From contig CANMQJ010000007.1 of assembly GCA_947500005.1 (NCBI GenBank), positions 124,001 through 188,000 on the forward strand: 64,000 nt of DNA, in the 5' to 3' direction. The stretch comes from an uncultured Paracoccaceae bacterium. GTDB taxonomy: Bacteria; Pseudomonadota; Alphaproteobacteria; Rhodobacterales; Rhodobacteraceae. The position numbers and the translations under genes are program-made. Shown here piece by piece: positions 37,873 through 46,583 of this stretch (position 1 is its first letter; the number at the start of each line of letters is the position of its first letter). The notes below the pieces were generated by a model. The model was not told the origin of the DNA and did not search any database. It saw only the letters and a program-made list of their open reading frames with translations.

Positions 37873-38288
37873 CCGCCCTCCACCGTAAAGGCGCCCGATG
37901 CTGTGGCCACGGGGCGCTCCTCATCATCGTCGTAGGCCGTGGCGCGGACGAAGGCCACGTTTCGCGTGATGTGATAGCAGGTCGCGCGGGTCCGGATGGT
38001 CTGTCCCGGTGTCGCGGCGCGCATGTAATCGATACGCAGGTCGATCGTCGCGGTTCCGCCCGGCGCCTGCGGATGGCTCATGACGGCGGCACCCGAACAG
38101 GTGTCGAGCATTGCCGAGACCGCGCCGCCATGGATCACGCCGCGCCTCGGATCACCGACAAGGTCCTTGTTGTAAGGCATGGATATTTCCGCATCGCCCT
38201 CCCCGATATGGGTCAACTCGAGCCCCAGGGCACGTGCATGAGGGATCGCCTCTATGAATTGTCGGGCAAGTTTCGCTTTGTCCACCAT
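37869..38288 (-). CDS. PaaI-type hotdog thioesterase, first copy
   Basis: 139 residues, the normal PaaI length. Contains GVIHGGAVSAMLDTCSGAAV and TIDLRIDYMRAATPGQTIRTRA, the standard HGG region and the substrate-tunnel strand. The first gene of the thioesterase-thioesterase-MATE operon. It resembles the downstream copy in layout but is not close in sequence, so a heterotetramer or different chain-length preferences are possible. Confidence 0.86.
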   Translation of the reverse strand: MVDKAKLARQFIEAIPHARALGLELTHIGEGDAEISMPYNKDLVGDPRRGVIHGGAVSAMLDTCSGAAVMSHPQAPGGTATIDLRIDYMRAATPGQTIRTRATCYHITRNVAFVRATAYDDDEERPVATASGAFTVEGG

Positions 38289-38408
38289 GGGTTCCCGATC
38301 CCGAATTTTCCTGCGCGCCCTTTATGGGCCGGGCTTGGAGCAAAGGGCAAGGGAGCCTGTTGCGCTTCCCGTCGACCGGGCCTAGGTTGCGGGTCGAGGA
38401 GATCTGGG

Positions 38409-38789
38409 ATGTCTGACACACGCCTGTCATTCAAGGAAATGTGCGCGGAATTCGACGTGACGCCGCGGACCCTGCGCTATTACGAGTATATCGAGCTTTT
38501 GCAGCCCGACCGCGAGGGACGCTCCCGTTTTTATGGTCCGCGCGAACGGGCCCGGATGAAGCTCATCATGCGCGGGCGCAGATTCGGCTTTCCCCTCGAA
38601 GAGATCCGTCAATGGCTCCTTATCTACGAGAACGAGGGCAACCAGGCACAGATGGCCGCCTTCATCGAGATGGCCGACCGCCAGATGGGCGAACTTGAAC
38701 AGCAGCGCCAGCAACTGGACGAGGCCTTGTCGGAACTGAAGCAGTTGCGGGATCACACCATCGGCCTGCTCAAGGAACCTTCCGCCTAG
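38409..38789 (+). CDS. MerR family regulator, paralogue 1
   Basis: 126 residues from ATG at 38409, preceded by CGAGGAG. Winged helix with DVTPRTLRYYE, FYGPRERARMKLIMRGRRFGFPLEEIRQWL and a C-terminal coiled coil of about 45 residues. No metal-binding cysteines, so not a heavy-metal sensor. Closely related to the MerR gene 243 bp downstream. Similar pairs precede acyl-CoA metabolism genes in related genomes (recollection). Confidence 0.88.
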   Translation: MSDTRLSFKEMCAEFDVTPRTLRYYEYIELLQPDREGRSRFYGPRERARMKLIMRGRRFGFPLEEIRQWLLIYENEGNQAQMAAFIEMADRQMGELEQQRQQLDEALSELKQLRDHTIGLLKEPSA

Positions 38790-38798
38790 CTTTTCCTG

Positions 38799-38819
38799 CC
38801 TGCCGGATGGATCGGCAGG
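38799..38819 (+). terminator. Possible terminator after first MerR gene
   Basis: CCTGCCG and CGGCAGG (7 bp each) flank a 7-nt loop, ten bases after the stop codon. The following AGTCTTCC is only mildly T-rich, so termination strength is uncertain. Confidence 0.45.
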
Positions 38820-38948
38820 AGTCTTCCCTGCATTCCATCAGCGCGACCGGGCGACCTTTTGCGCCGTGTCCATCTCGCCGAAAGCGGCGCCAGCCAAAGT
38901 AAATCAGGCCTGATCCCACGTCAGCAGGAAGAGTGACGCAGCGTTCAA

Positions 38949-38966
38949 GTTACGTCAACGTCAACA
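38949..38966. promoter_or_regulatory. ACGT-NN-ACGT operator-like palindrome upstream of second MerR gene
   Basis: The core ACGTCAACGT occupies 38952-38961, inside GTTACGTCAACGTCAAC. ACGT half-sites two bases apart resemble the motif described for LiuR-type MerR regulators of branched-chain acyl-CoA catabolism. It lies 71 bp before the MerR start, in the right place for auto-regulation. A related box lies at 41734. Confidence 0.55.
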
Positions 38967-39032
38967 AGTGTTGTAACTGGCGGCGAAACGGACCACCTCA
39001 CGCCTATGACGCTTGCGATGAGAGTTTGAGAC

Positions 39033-39434
39033 ATGACCGAAGAACTGATGACGATCCGCGAAATGTGCGACGCCTATGACGTCACGCCGCGCACGTTGCG
39101 GTTTTATGAATCCAAGGAATTGCTGTTCCCGATCCGCGAGGGCCAGAAGCGGCTTTTCACCAAGCGCGACCGCGCGCGGCTGAAATTGATCCTGCGCGGC
39201 AAGCGCTTCGGCTTCAGCCTGGAAGAGATCCGCCAGCTTCTCGATCTATATCACGCGGGCGACCAGCAGCTAACCCAGTTGACCCGCACCTACGAGATCG
39301 CCTGCGATCGCCTTGCCGACATGGAAGCGCGCCGGGACGAGCTTACCGAGGCCATCGATGACCTCAAGAACCAGCTGGCATGGGGCGAGAAGGTCATCGC
39401 ATCGATGAAAGAAGAAAAGGACGCCGCAGAGTAA
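39033..39434 (+). CDS. MerR family regulator, paralogue 2 (LiuR-like)
   Basis: 133 residues. Helix-turn-helix DVTPRTLRFYESKELL, wing KRDRARLKLILRGKRFGFSLEEIRQLLDLY, then a long coiled coil and an acidic-basic tail. No sensor cysteines. It lies 48 bp before an acyl-CoA dehydrogenase gene, which fits the LiuR group controlling acyl-CoA catabolism; the ACGT-NN-ACGT box upstream supports this. Which of the paralogues binds the box is not known. Confidence 0.87.
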   Translation: MTEELMTIREMCDAYDVTPRTLRFYESKELLFPIREGQKRLFTKRDRARLKLILRGKRFGFSLEEIRQLLDLYHAGDQQLTQLTRTYEIACDRLADMEARRDELTEAIDDLKNQLAWGEKVIASMKEEKDAAE

Positions 39435-39482
39435 TCTCCTGCGCCGTCCCCCGAAAACACGCTTGATACGAGGGAGCGAGAC

Positions 39483-41264
39483 ATGCCCATCTACAACGCA
39501 CCGACAAAGGACAGCCAGTTCATCCTTCACGATGTGCTGAGTGTTTCCGCCTCCGACATCCCCGGCTATGCCGAACTGGAGCGCGATTTCACCGGCGCCG
39601 TTCTGGAAGAGGCCGGCAAGGTGGCAAGCAACGTGCTGCACCCGCTCAACGCCGTGGGCGATACCGAGGGCTGCCGCCTGGAAAACGGCGTCGTCTATAC
39701 GCCGACCGGCTTCAAGTACGCGTTCGAACAGGTCAAGGAAGGCGGCTGGACGGGTCTCGACATGCCCGAGGAATATGGCGGGCAGAACATGCCATACGTC
39801 CTGGGCACCGCGGTGGGCGAGATGTTCTCGGCGGCCAACCAGGCCTTCACCATGTACCAAGGTCTGACGCATGGCGCGGCCTCCGCAATCCTGGCCCATG
39901 GCACGGACGCCCAGAAGAGTACCTACCTGCCCAAGATGGTGTCCTGCGAATGGACCGGAACCATGAACCTGACCGAGCCGCATTGCGGCACCGATCTGGG
40001 CCTGATGCGGACCAAGGCCGAGCCGCAGGATGACGGCAGCTACAAGATCTCGGGGCAGAAGATCTTCATCTCCTCGGGCGAGCATGACATGGCCGACAAC
40101 ATCGTCCACTTGGTGCTGGCCAAGATCCCCGGCGGCCCCGAGGGCATCAAGGGTGTGTCGCTGTTCATCGTGCCCAAGTTCCTGGTCAACGAGGATGGTA
40201 GCCTAGGCGCGCGAAATGGTGTCTCCTGCGGCAAGATCGAGGAGAAGATGGGCATCCACGGCAATTCGACCTGCGTCATGAATTATGACGAGGCGACCGG
40301 CTTTCTGCTGGGTGAGGAGCACAAGGGCATGCGCGCCATGTTCACCATGATGAACGAGGCCCGTATTGGTGTGGGCATGCAGGGTCTGGCCCAGGCCGAC
40401 GCCGCCTATCAGAACGCTCTGGAATACGCAAAGGACCGGCTGCAGGGCCGGGACGTCACAGGCGCCAAGAACCCCGAAGGGCCTGCCGATCCTCTCATCG
40501 TGCACCCTGACATCCGCCGCAGCCTGATGGACCAGAAAAGCTTCGTCGAGGGCGCGCGCGCCTTCATCCTCTGGAGCGCGACGCTGATCGACCAGGCGCA
40601 TCGCGCGGGCGACAAGGACGCCGACGGGCTCGTGTCGCTGATGACCCCGGTCATCAAGGGCTTCCTCACCGACGAGGGCTACGACATGACCGTGCTCGCG
40701 CAGCAGGTCTATGGCGGACACGGCTACATCGAGGAATGGGGCATGTCGCAATACACCCGCGATGCCCGGATCGCGATGATCTATGAAGGCGCGAACGGGG
40801 TTCAGGCGCTCGACCTCGTGGGACGCAAGCTGGCGCAGGACGGCGGCAAGCACGTCATGGCCTTCTTTGACATGGTCAAGGAGTTCTGCAAGACCAGCGC
40901 CGGACAGAGCGAAAGCCTCGACCGTGACTTCATCGAGCCGCTCAAGAAGGCGTCGAAGGACCTTCAGTCCGCGGGCATGTATTTCATGCAGAACGGCATG
41001 AAGAACCCCAACAACGCTCTGGCCGGATCCTATGACTTCATGCACATGTTCGGCCATGTCTGCCTGGGCCTGATGTGGGCGCGGATGGCCAAGGCCGCGC
41101 AGGCCGCGCTTGACGCGGGGGCCTCGGATCGGGACTTCTACGAGACGAAGATCGCCACCGGTCGCTACTACATGAGCCGCCGCCTGCCCGCGACAGCGAT
41201 GCATCTTGCTCGCATCGAATCCGGCGCGGAAACGGTGATGGCCCTCGACGCGGCCAATTTCTGA
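39483..41264 (+). CDS. Acyl-CoA dehydrogenase (long, C-terminal-extended; FadE/DmdC-like)
   Basis: 593 residues. Acyl-CoA dehydrogenase core with [19 protein letters not shown] for [13 protein letters not shown], the C-terminal helix domain with [12 protein letters not shown], and the catalytic base Glu435 in [13 protein letters not shown]. The extra C-terminal region (about residues 470-593) is typical of the 590-600-residue family that includes beta-oxidation enzymes and DmdC, the methylmercaptopropionyl-CoA dehydrogenase of DMSP demethylation. The neighbouring thiolase and FadJ-type genes favour ordinary beta-oxidation. It is preceded by GAGGGAGCGAG six bases before ATG. Confidence 0.9.
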   Translation: MPIYNAPTKDSQFILHDVLSVSASDIPGYAELERDFTGAVLEEAGKVASNVLHPLNAVGDTEGCRLENGVVYTPTGFKYAFEQVKEGGWTGLDMPEEYGGQNMPYVLGTAVGEMFSAANQAFTMYQGLTHGAASAILAHGTDAQKSTYLPKMVSCEWTGTMNLTEPHCGTDLGLMRTKAEPQDDGSYKISGQKIFISSGEHDMADNIVHLVLAKIPGGPEGIKGVSLFIVPKFLVNEDGSLGARNGVSCGKIEEKMGIHGNSTCVMNYDEATGFLLGEEHKGMRAMFTMMNEARIGVGMQGLAQADAAYQNALEYAKDRLQGRDVTGAKNPEGPADPLIVHPDIRRSLMDQKSFVEGARAFILWSATLIDQAHRAGDKDADGLVSLMTPVIKGFLTDEGYDMTVLAQQVYGGHGYIEEWGMSQYTRDARIAMIYEGANGVQALDLVGRKLAQDGGKHVMAFFDMVKEFCKTSAGQSESLDRDFIEPLKKASKDLQSAGMYFMQNGMKNPNNALAGSYDFMHMFGHVCLGLMWARMAKAAQAALDAGASDRDFYETKIATGRYYMSRRLPATAMHLARIESGAETVMALDAANF

Positions 41265-41318
41265 AGGGTCGCGGCGGGGTGAAACCCCGCCCTACCCCTC
41301 TGACCAACGGGAGGACAG

Positions 41319-41531
41319 ATGCCCAAACGTTTTCGCCTGACCCGCCGCTTCAATGCCGCCATGACCGAGGACGGCTATCGCCGACTGAAGAGCTTTGCGC
41401 GCGAGGCGGGGCTGGACGAGGGCGAGGCCCTGTCCTTCCTCTTCGAGAACTTCAACAGCGTGATCAATGACGAGAACCTGACCCACAGGCTGAGGCTGTT
41501 CAACGCGGAACTGGAAGACCGCAAACGCTGA
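41319..41531 (+). CDS. Small protein of unknown function
   Basis: 70 residues with GGGAGG five bases upstream of its ATG. No known domain recognised. It begins with a basic stretch (KRFRLTRRF), followed by helical segments YRRLKSFAREAGLDEGEALSFLFENF and NLTHRLRLFNAELEDR. Possibly a small DNA-binding or adaptor protein. It lies 54 bp after the acyl-CoA dehydrogenase gene. Confidence 0.7.
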   Translation: MPKRFRLTRRFNAAMTEDGYRRLKSFAREAGLDEGEALSFLFENFNSVINDENLTHRLRLFNAELEDRKR

Positions 41532-41575
41532 TCCGGCCATCGAGCCTTTGGCCCCCGTCGATCCGCCTCCGGCGG

Positions 41576-41792
41576 GAGTATTTGGAAAGAGATGAAAAAG
41601 AGGACAAGGGGTAGTCCACCCCGCCATCCGGGATCTGATCTCACTTGGTGGCACTCAGTCGGGACGGCGGGGCTTCACCTCTTGCGGTCATCGGCTCTCC
41701 AGCCTGTACCGCAAGCCTGATGACACCGCATTAACGTTAACGTCGGGTTAGCAAGAGATGCTCTTTCGTCCTTCATCTCTTTCCAAATACTC
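41576..41792. repeat. 21-bp inverted repeat, arms 41576-41596 and 41772-41792
   Basis: The left arm starts GAGTATTTGG and ends GATGAA; the right arm is its exact reverse complement. The arms are separated by 175 bp. The left arm follows CCTCCGGCGG, forming a GC hairpin with a T-rich tail. A relative of this motif, with CCGGCGGGGG and AAAAATA on the opposite strand, occurs at about 53549-53566. Confidence 0.85.
41731..41745. promoter_or_regulatory. ACGTTAACGT palindromic operator-like box
   Basis: TTAACGTTAACGT contains a perfect ACGT-TA-ACGT palindrome at 41734-41743, about 92 bp before the GST start. It shares half-sites and spacing with the box at 38952. Both boxes flank the acyl-CoA dehydrogenase block, indicating a common regulator (inference). 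Confidence 0.6.
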
Positions 41793-41834
41793 GAAAGGCC
41801 ACATGGCAAACCGCGTCACGGGAGGGGCGTTCGC

Positions 41835-42470
41835 ATGACGATCAAACTTCATTGTTTCGGAGAAAGCGGGAACTCGTACAAGGCCGCGCTTGCGCTGGAA
41901 ATGTCGGGTCTCGACTGGGAACCGGTCTTCGTCGATTTCTTCGGTGGCCAGACGCGCCTGCCGGAATTCCGGGCCGAGAACCCGATGGGAGAGGCGCCGG
42001 TATTGATCGACGGCGATTTCCGCCTCAGCCAATCCGGCGCGATCCAGGCCTATGTTACCGAAAAGAGTGGCAAGTTCGGTGGCGCCGACCGACAGGAGCG
42101 GTTCGACGTTCTACGCTGGGTGCTGTGGGACAACCACAAGCTGTCGTCGATGGCGGGGCTTACGCGGTTCCTGATGAACTTTCTGCCCGAAGACAAACAA
42201 CCCGCAGAGGTGATCGCTTTCAACCAGGGTCGGCTCAAGGCGGCCTACCAAACGCTGAATGCGCATCTGGAGGGCCGTGACTGGATCGTGGGCGACGGGG
42301 TGACCAATGCCGACCTGTCCTGCTGCGGATACCTCTATTATCCCGAGCCCTTCGGCTTCGACCGTGCCGAATGGCCCCATATCGACGCCTGGCTGACCCG
42401 CTTGTCGCAGCAGCCCGGCTGGAAACACCCCTATGACCTGATGCCCGGCAAACCGTCGGATCGAGCTTGA
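41835..42470 (+). CDS. Glutathione S-transferase family protein
   Basis: 211 residues; GGAGGGG about eight bases before ATG. N-terminal thioredoxin-like domain with CFGESGNSYKAALALEMSGLDWEPVFVD and PMGEAPVLIDGDFRLSQSGAI (the cis-Pro and Gln-Ser glutathione-binding motif), then an all-alpha C-terminal domain with GDGVTNADLSCCGYL. Ser at the N-terminal catalytic position is plausible. It lies 10 bp before the thiolase gene, so a role linked to fatty acid catabolism or detoxification of its intermediates is likely, but unproven. Confidence 0.88.
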   Translation: MTIKLHCFGESGNSYKAALALEMSGLDWEPVFVDFFGGQTRLPEFRAENPMGEAPVLIDGDFRLSQSGAIQAYVTEKSGKFGGADRQERFDVLRWVLWDNHKLSSMAGLTRFLMNFLPEDKQPAEVIAFNQGRLKAAYQTLNAHLEGRDWIVGDGVTNADLSCCGYLYYPEPFGFDRAEWPHIDAWLTRLSQQPGWKHPYDLMPGKPSDRA

Positions 42471-42480
42471 GGAGACTTTC

Positions 42481-43692
42481 ATGACCGAAGCCTATATCTA
42501 CGACGCCTTGCGCACCCCTCGCGGCAAGGGCCGCAAGGACGGCGCCCTGCACGAGGTGACCTCTGTGCGGCTCTCCGCGCTGACCCTGAACGCCCTGAAA
42601 GAGCGTAACAATCTCGAGGGCCACGCCGTCGAGGACGTGATCTGGGGGAACGTGACCCAGGTGATGGAACAGGGCGGCTGCCTTGCGCGCTCCGCCGTGC
42701 TGGCCTCGGATCTCGACGAATCCATCCCTGGCTTGGCCATCAACCGCTTCTGCGCCTCCGGCATGGAGGCCGTGAACCTTGCCGCCAACCAGGTCAGGGG
42801 CGGTGCGGGCGATGCCTATATCGCCGGCGGTGTCGAGATGATGGGGCGTGTGGCCATGGGCAGCGACGGCGCAGCCATCGCCGTCGATCCGAGCTTGGCA
42901 ATGGAAACCTATTTCGTGCCGCAGGGCATCTCGGCCGATATTATCGCGACTGAATATGGCTTCACCCGCGACCAGGCCGACGCGCTTGCGGTGGAATCGC
43001 AGAAGCGCGCGGCCAAGGCGTGGGAGGAGAACCGGTTCGAGAAGTCGGTGATCACCGTGCGCGACCAGAACGGTCTCGCCATTCTCGACCGCGACGAATA
43101 CATGCGCCCCCAGACCGACATGCAGAGCCTCGGCGCGCTCAACCCGTCCTTCCAGATGATGGGTGAGCAGATGCCGGGCTTCGACAAGGTCGCGATGCTG
43201 AAATACCCGCATCTGGAGCGGATCAACCACATCCACCACGCCGGCAACTCCTCGGGCATCGTGGATGGCGCGGCGGCCGTTCTGATCGGCAACAAGGAAT
43301 TCGGCGAAAAGCACGGGCTGAAACCCCGCGCACGCATCCGCTCCACGGCCAAGATCGGCACCGACCCGACCATAATGTTGACCGGCCCGGTGCCGGTGAC
43401 CGAGAAGATCCTGGCCGAGAGCGGCATGGCCTTTTCCGATATCGACCTGTTCGAGGTGAACGAGGCCTTCGCCTCTGTCGTGCTGCGCTTCATGCAGGCT
43501 TTCGACGCCGACCCGGACAAGGTGAACGTCAATGGCGGCTCCATCGCCATGGGCCACCCGCTGGGCGCGACCGGCGCGATCATCATCGGCACCCTGCTCG
43601 ACGAGTTGGAGCGCCAGGACAAGCAGGTTGGCCTCGCCACGCTCTGCATCGCGTCCGGCATGGGCGCCGCCACCATCATCGAGCGCGTGTGA
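42481..43692 (+). CDS. fadA: Acetyl-CoA C-acyltransferase (thiolase)
   Basis: 403 residues. Nucleophile Cys91 in INRFCASGMEAVNLA, GHPLGATGA with the active-site His, and CIASGMGAATIIERV with Cys389 as acid/base. It cleaves 3-ketoacyl-CoA to acetyl-CoA and a shortened acyl-CoA in beta-oxidation. It is 24 bp before the multifunctional FadJ-type gene; this pair forms the alpha2beta2 oxidation complex in many bacteria. The symbol denotes the degradative type rather than exact orthology with E. coli FadA or FadI. Confidence 0.93.
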   Translation: MTEAYIYDALRTPRGKGRKDGALHEVTSVRLSALTLNALKERNNLEGHAVEDVIWGNVTQVMEQGGCLARSAVLASDLDESIPGLAINRFCASGMEAVNLAANQVRGGAGDAYIAGGVEMMGRVAMGSDGAAIAVDPSLAMETYFVPQGISADIIATEYGFTRDQADALAVESQKRAAKAWEENRFEKSVITVRDQNGLAILDRDEYMRPQTDMQSLGALNPSFQMMGEQMPGFDKVAMLKYPHLERINHIHHAGNSSGIVDGAAAVLIGNKEFGEKHGLKPRARIRSTAKIGTDPTIMLTGPVPVTEKILAESGMAFSDIDLFEVNEAFASVVLRFMQAFDADPDKVNVNGGSIAMGHPLGATGAIIIGTLLDELERQDKQVGLATLCIASGMGAATIIERV

Positions 43693-43716
43693 TCGCGGGA
43701 TCGGGAGAACAACACT

Positions 43717-45921
43717 ATGGCTGAATTCACGCTGACAAAGGACGCCGACGGCGTCGCGACCATCACCTGGGACGTGCCGGGCAAGACCATGAACGTCATG
43801 TCCTTTACCGGGCTCGAAGAGCTGGAAGCCTGCATCGACGAGGCGCTGGCCGATGACGCGGTCAAGGGCATCGTCATCACCTCCGGCAAGGAGGGTTCGT
43901 TTGCCGGGGGCATGGACCTGAACCTGCTCGCGGTGATGAAGGAACAGGCGGGAGACGACCCGGCCAAGGGCCTGTTCGAGGGCACGATGAAGATGCACGC
44001 CCTGCTGCGCAAGATCGAGCTGGCGGGCATGGACCCCAAGAGCAAGAAGGGCGGCAAGCCCATCGCCGCCGCCCTGCCCGGCACTGCGGCCGGCATCGGG
44101 CTGGAGCTTCCGCTGGCCACGCACCGGATCTTCGTCTCGGACAACCCCAAGGCGAAATACGGCCTGCCCGAGATCCTCGTCGGCATCTTCCCCGGCGCGG
44201 GCGGCACCACGCGGCTGGCGAAAAAGCTGGGCGCCGTCGCGGCTGCCCCTCTGCTGCTGGAAGGCAAGATGCTGGACGCACAGAAGGCCAAGGGCGCCAG
44301 TATCGTGGACGAGGTTGCCGCTGATCCAGTTGCGGCGGCCCGTGAATGGGTCCTGAACGCCAAGGATGCCGACCTGGTCAAGCCGTGGGATACCAAGGGC
44401 TACAAGATGCCCGGCGGCGCGCCCTATCACCCGGCGGGCTTCATGAATTTCGTCGGCGCCTCGGCGATGGTCCACGGCAAGACCCAGGGCGCCTTCCCGG
44501 CCGCCAAGGCGCTGCTGAGCGCGGTCTACGAGGGGGCGCTGGTCGATTTCGACACCGCGCTGAAGATCGAGGCGCGCTGGTTCACCAACGTACTCATGAA
44601 CCCCTCCTCGGGGGCGATGATCCGGTCGCTCTTCCTCAACAAGGAGGCGCTGGAAAAGGGTGCCGTGCGTCCCAAGGACGTCCCCGATCAGCGGGTGAAG
44701 AAGCTGGGCGTGCTGGGCGCGGGCATGATGGGCGCGGGCATCGCGCTGGTCAGCGCGCAGGCCGGTATGGAGGTCGTGCTGATCGACCGCGACCAGGAAA
44801 GCGCTGATCGTGGCAAGGCCTATACCGAGACCTATCTCGACAAGGGGATCAAGCGCGGCAAGGTCACGGCGGAAAAGAAAGAGGCGATGCTGGGTCTCGT
44901 CACCGCGACGCCGGATCTGGAACAGCTCAAGGGCTGCGACCTCATCATCGAGGCCGTGTTCGAGGATCCCAAGGTCAAGGCCGAAATGACGCAGAAGGTC
45001 GAGGCGATCATCCCCGAGGACTGCATCTTTGCCTCCAACACCTCGACCCTGCCGATCACCGGGCTGGCCGAGGCATCGAAGCGGCCCGAGCAGTTCATCG
45101 GCATCCATTTCTTCTCACCTGTCGAGAAGATGTTGCTGGTCGAGATCATCAAGGGCGAGAAGACCGAAGACCGCGCGGTGGCCAAGGCTCTCGACTACGT
45201 GCGCCAGATCAGGAAAACGCCCATCGTGGTCAACGATGCGCGGTTCTTCTACTGCAACCGCTGCATCATCCCCTATGGCAACGAGGCCGCCCGGATGGTG
45301 ACCGAAGGCGTGGCCCCGGTGCTGATCGACAACGCGGCACGGCAGCTGGGCTTCCCGGTGGGGCCAATCCAGCTGGGCGACGAAACCTCGATCGACCTTG
45401 CCGCCAAGATCACCCGGGCCACCAAGGAGGCGATGGGCAACGACTATCCGGCCTCCGAGGCCGACAACCTGGTTTTCTGGATGGAGGCCGAAGGCCGCCT
45501 GGGCCGCAAGGCCAAGGCGGGTTACTTCGACTATGACGAGAAAGGCAAGCGCATCGGCTATTGGAAGGGGATCCACGACAAGTATCCCTTGGCGGACGAA
45601 CAGCCCGACCTGATCGAGGTGCAGGAACGGCTGATGTTCGTGCAGGCGCTCGAAGCGGTTCGCGCGCTCGAGGAAAGCGTGATCGAGGATATCCGCGAGG
45701 CCGATGTCGGCGCGATCCTGGCCTGGGGCTTCGCCCCTTGGTCCGGTGGCCCGCTCAGCTGGCTCGACATCATCGGCGCGCCCTATGCGGCACAGCGCTG
45801 CGACGAGCTGACCGAAAAGTTCGGCCCCCGCTTCACCTGTCCGCCCCTGCTGCGCGAAATGGCGGAGAAGGGTCAAACCTTCTATGGCCGCTTCAATCCC
45901 GGGGCCAAGGACGCAGCCTGA
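43717..45921 (+). CDS. fadJ: 3-hydroxyacyl-CoA dehydrogenase/enoyl-CoA hydratase (FadJ/FadB-type)
   Basis: 734 residues. Enoyl-CoA hydratase domain about 1-190 (SGKEGSFAGGMDLNLL, GLPEILVGIFPGAGGTTRLAKK), a linker, then NAD-binding 3-hydroxyacyl-CoA dehydrogenase from about 325 (GVLGAGMMGAGIA), ASNTSTLPIT, HFFSPVEKMLLVEII, and two C-terminal domains ending GWGFAPW-like (AWGFAPWSGGPLSWLD). It performs hydration and NAD-dependent oxidation of enoyl-CoA. Length fits FadJ/FadB. With the thiolase and acyl-CoA dehydrogenase it completes a beta-oxidation cycle. Confidence 0.93.
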   Translation: MAEFTLTKDADGVATITWDVPGKTMNVMSFTGLEELEACIDEALADDAVKGIVITSGKEGSFAGGMDLNLLAVMKEQAGDDPAKGLFEGTMKMHALLRKIELAGMDPKSKKGGKPIAAALPGTAAGIGLELPLATHRIFVSDNPKAKYGLPEILVGIFPGAGGTTRLAKKLGAVAAAPLLLEGKMLDAQKAKGASIVDEVAADPVAAAREWVLNAKDADLVKPWDTKGYKMPGGAPYHPAGFMNFVGASAMVHGKTQGAFPAAKALLSAVYEGALVDFDTALKIEARWFTNVLMNPSSGAMIRSLFLNKEALEKGAVRPKDVPDQRVKKLGVLGAGMMGAGIALVSAQAGMEVVLIDRDQESADRGKAYTETYLDKGIKRGKVTAEKKEAMLGLVTATPDLEQLKGCDLIIEAVFEDPKVKAEMTQKVEAIIPEDCIFASNTSTLPITGLAEASKRPEQFIGIHFFSPVEKMLLVEIIKGEKTEDRAVAKALDYVRQIRKTPIVVNDARFFYCNRCIIPYGNEAARMVTEGVAPVLIDNAARQLGFPVGPIQLGDETSIDLAAKITRATKEAMGNDYPASEADNLVFWMEAEGRLGRKAKAGYFDYDEKGKRIGYWKGIHDKYPLADEQPDLIEVQERLMFVQALEAVRALEESVIEDIREADVGAILAWGFAPWSGGPLSWLDIIGAPYAAQRCDELTEKFGPRFTCPPLLREMAEKGQTFYGRFNPGAKDAA

Positions 45922-45940
45922 TAGTCAACACGACACTGGA

Positions 45941-45969
45941 ACGGCCCGGGGATTTCTCCGGGCCGTTTC
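45941..45969 (+). terminator. Rho-independent terminator after fadJ
   Basis: ACGGCCCGG (45941-45949) pairs with CCGGGCCGT (45958-45966) around GGATTTCT, 19 bp after the stop, followed by TTT. A 9-bp GC-rich stem plus short T run; convergent with the TPR protein gene. Confidence 0.75.
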
Positions 45970-45973
45970 GCGT

Positions 45974-46540
45974 TCAGATATCGTCCCCCAAAGGTTCGAG
46001 CGGTCCGCCGGCTGCAGCCAGACCGCGCTCGGGCAGCCATGGGTTCAGCGCCAGCGCGTCCTGCAACGCATCCCGCGCCTCTTCAACCCGGCCCAGACCC
46101 AGCAGCGACAGCGCACGACCGCTCAATGCCGCGACATGACGAGGAGAAAGCTCCAAGGCGCGATCCAGGTCGACCAGCGCCGCCGCGAAATCCTGTCTCA
46201 GGTAATTGACGAAAGCCCGCTGATTGTACCCCTCGGCATAGTCCGGACAGTATTCCACCAACAGGTCGAATTCCTGCCGAGCGCCAAGCAGGTTCCAACT
46301 CGCCCGCTTGGTCATGCCCCGATCAAGGATGGCCTGCGCCTGCTCGTTCGGCGCGTCGGCCCAGAACTCCCACATTTGGTTCGAAATCCGGCGGGCCTCC
46401 ACTTCCGACGCCGCGTCACCGATCTGGGCGATCAACTGGTCCAGAGGCTCGGAATGATCGGGCGGCGCAGGGCACGTATCGGCAAGTGCAGCACCAGTTG
46501 CGAGGGCGGGAGCGACAAGGGCAATCAGCAGCGGTCTCAT
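45974..46540 (-). CDS. Exported TPR protein
   Basis: 188 residues from the ATG at 46540, which starts a signal peptide (MRPLLIALV..., cleavage after ALA near residue 21). An upstream TTG at 46576 would put 12 polar residues ahead of the hydrophobic core and is less likely. One or two TPR units appear at residues about 115-180 (YNQRAFVNYLRQDFAAALVDLDRALELSP). Probably periplasmic. It lies behind the putR gene on the same strand. Function unknown. Confidence 0.8.
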   Translation of the reverse strand: MRPLLIALVAPALATGAALADTCPAPPDHSEPLDQLIAQIGDAASEVEARRISNQMWEFWADAPNEQAQAILDRGMTKRASWNLLGARQEFDLLVEYCPDYAEGYNQRAFVNYLRQDFAAALVDLDRALELSPRHVAALSGRALSLLGLGRVEEARDALQDALALNPWLPERGLAAAGGPLEPLGDDI

Positions 46541-46583
46541 TCCAAAAAAAATGGGCGCAAAATGACCCTGCGTCAATGTCGGC

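Larger units (their letters stand above)
41532..41834. other. 303-bp intergenic region with long inverted repeat and operator-like box
   Basis: No coding capacity seen. It contains CTCCGGCGGGAG-type hairpin sequence at about 41567-41578 followed by TATTT, a perfect 21-bp inverted repeat whose arms are 41576-41596 and 41772-41792, and the palindrome ACGTTAACGT at 41734-41743. The stretch is likely a terminator for the upstream genes plus the promoter of the GST-thiolase-fadJ genes. Confidence 0.7.

Noticed and set aside
42235..45108. 957-codon open frame on the minus strand
   Set aside because: Antisense to GST, thiolase and fadJ genes, all of which have conserved motifs.
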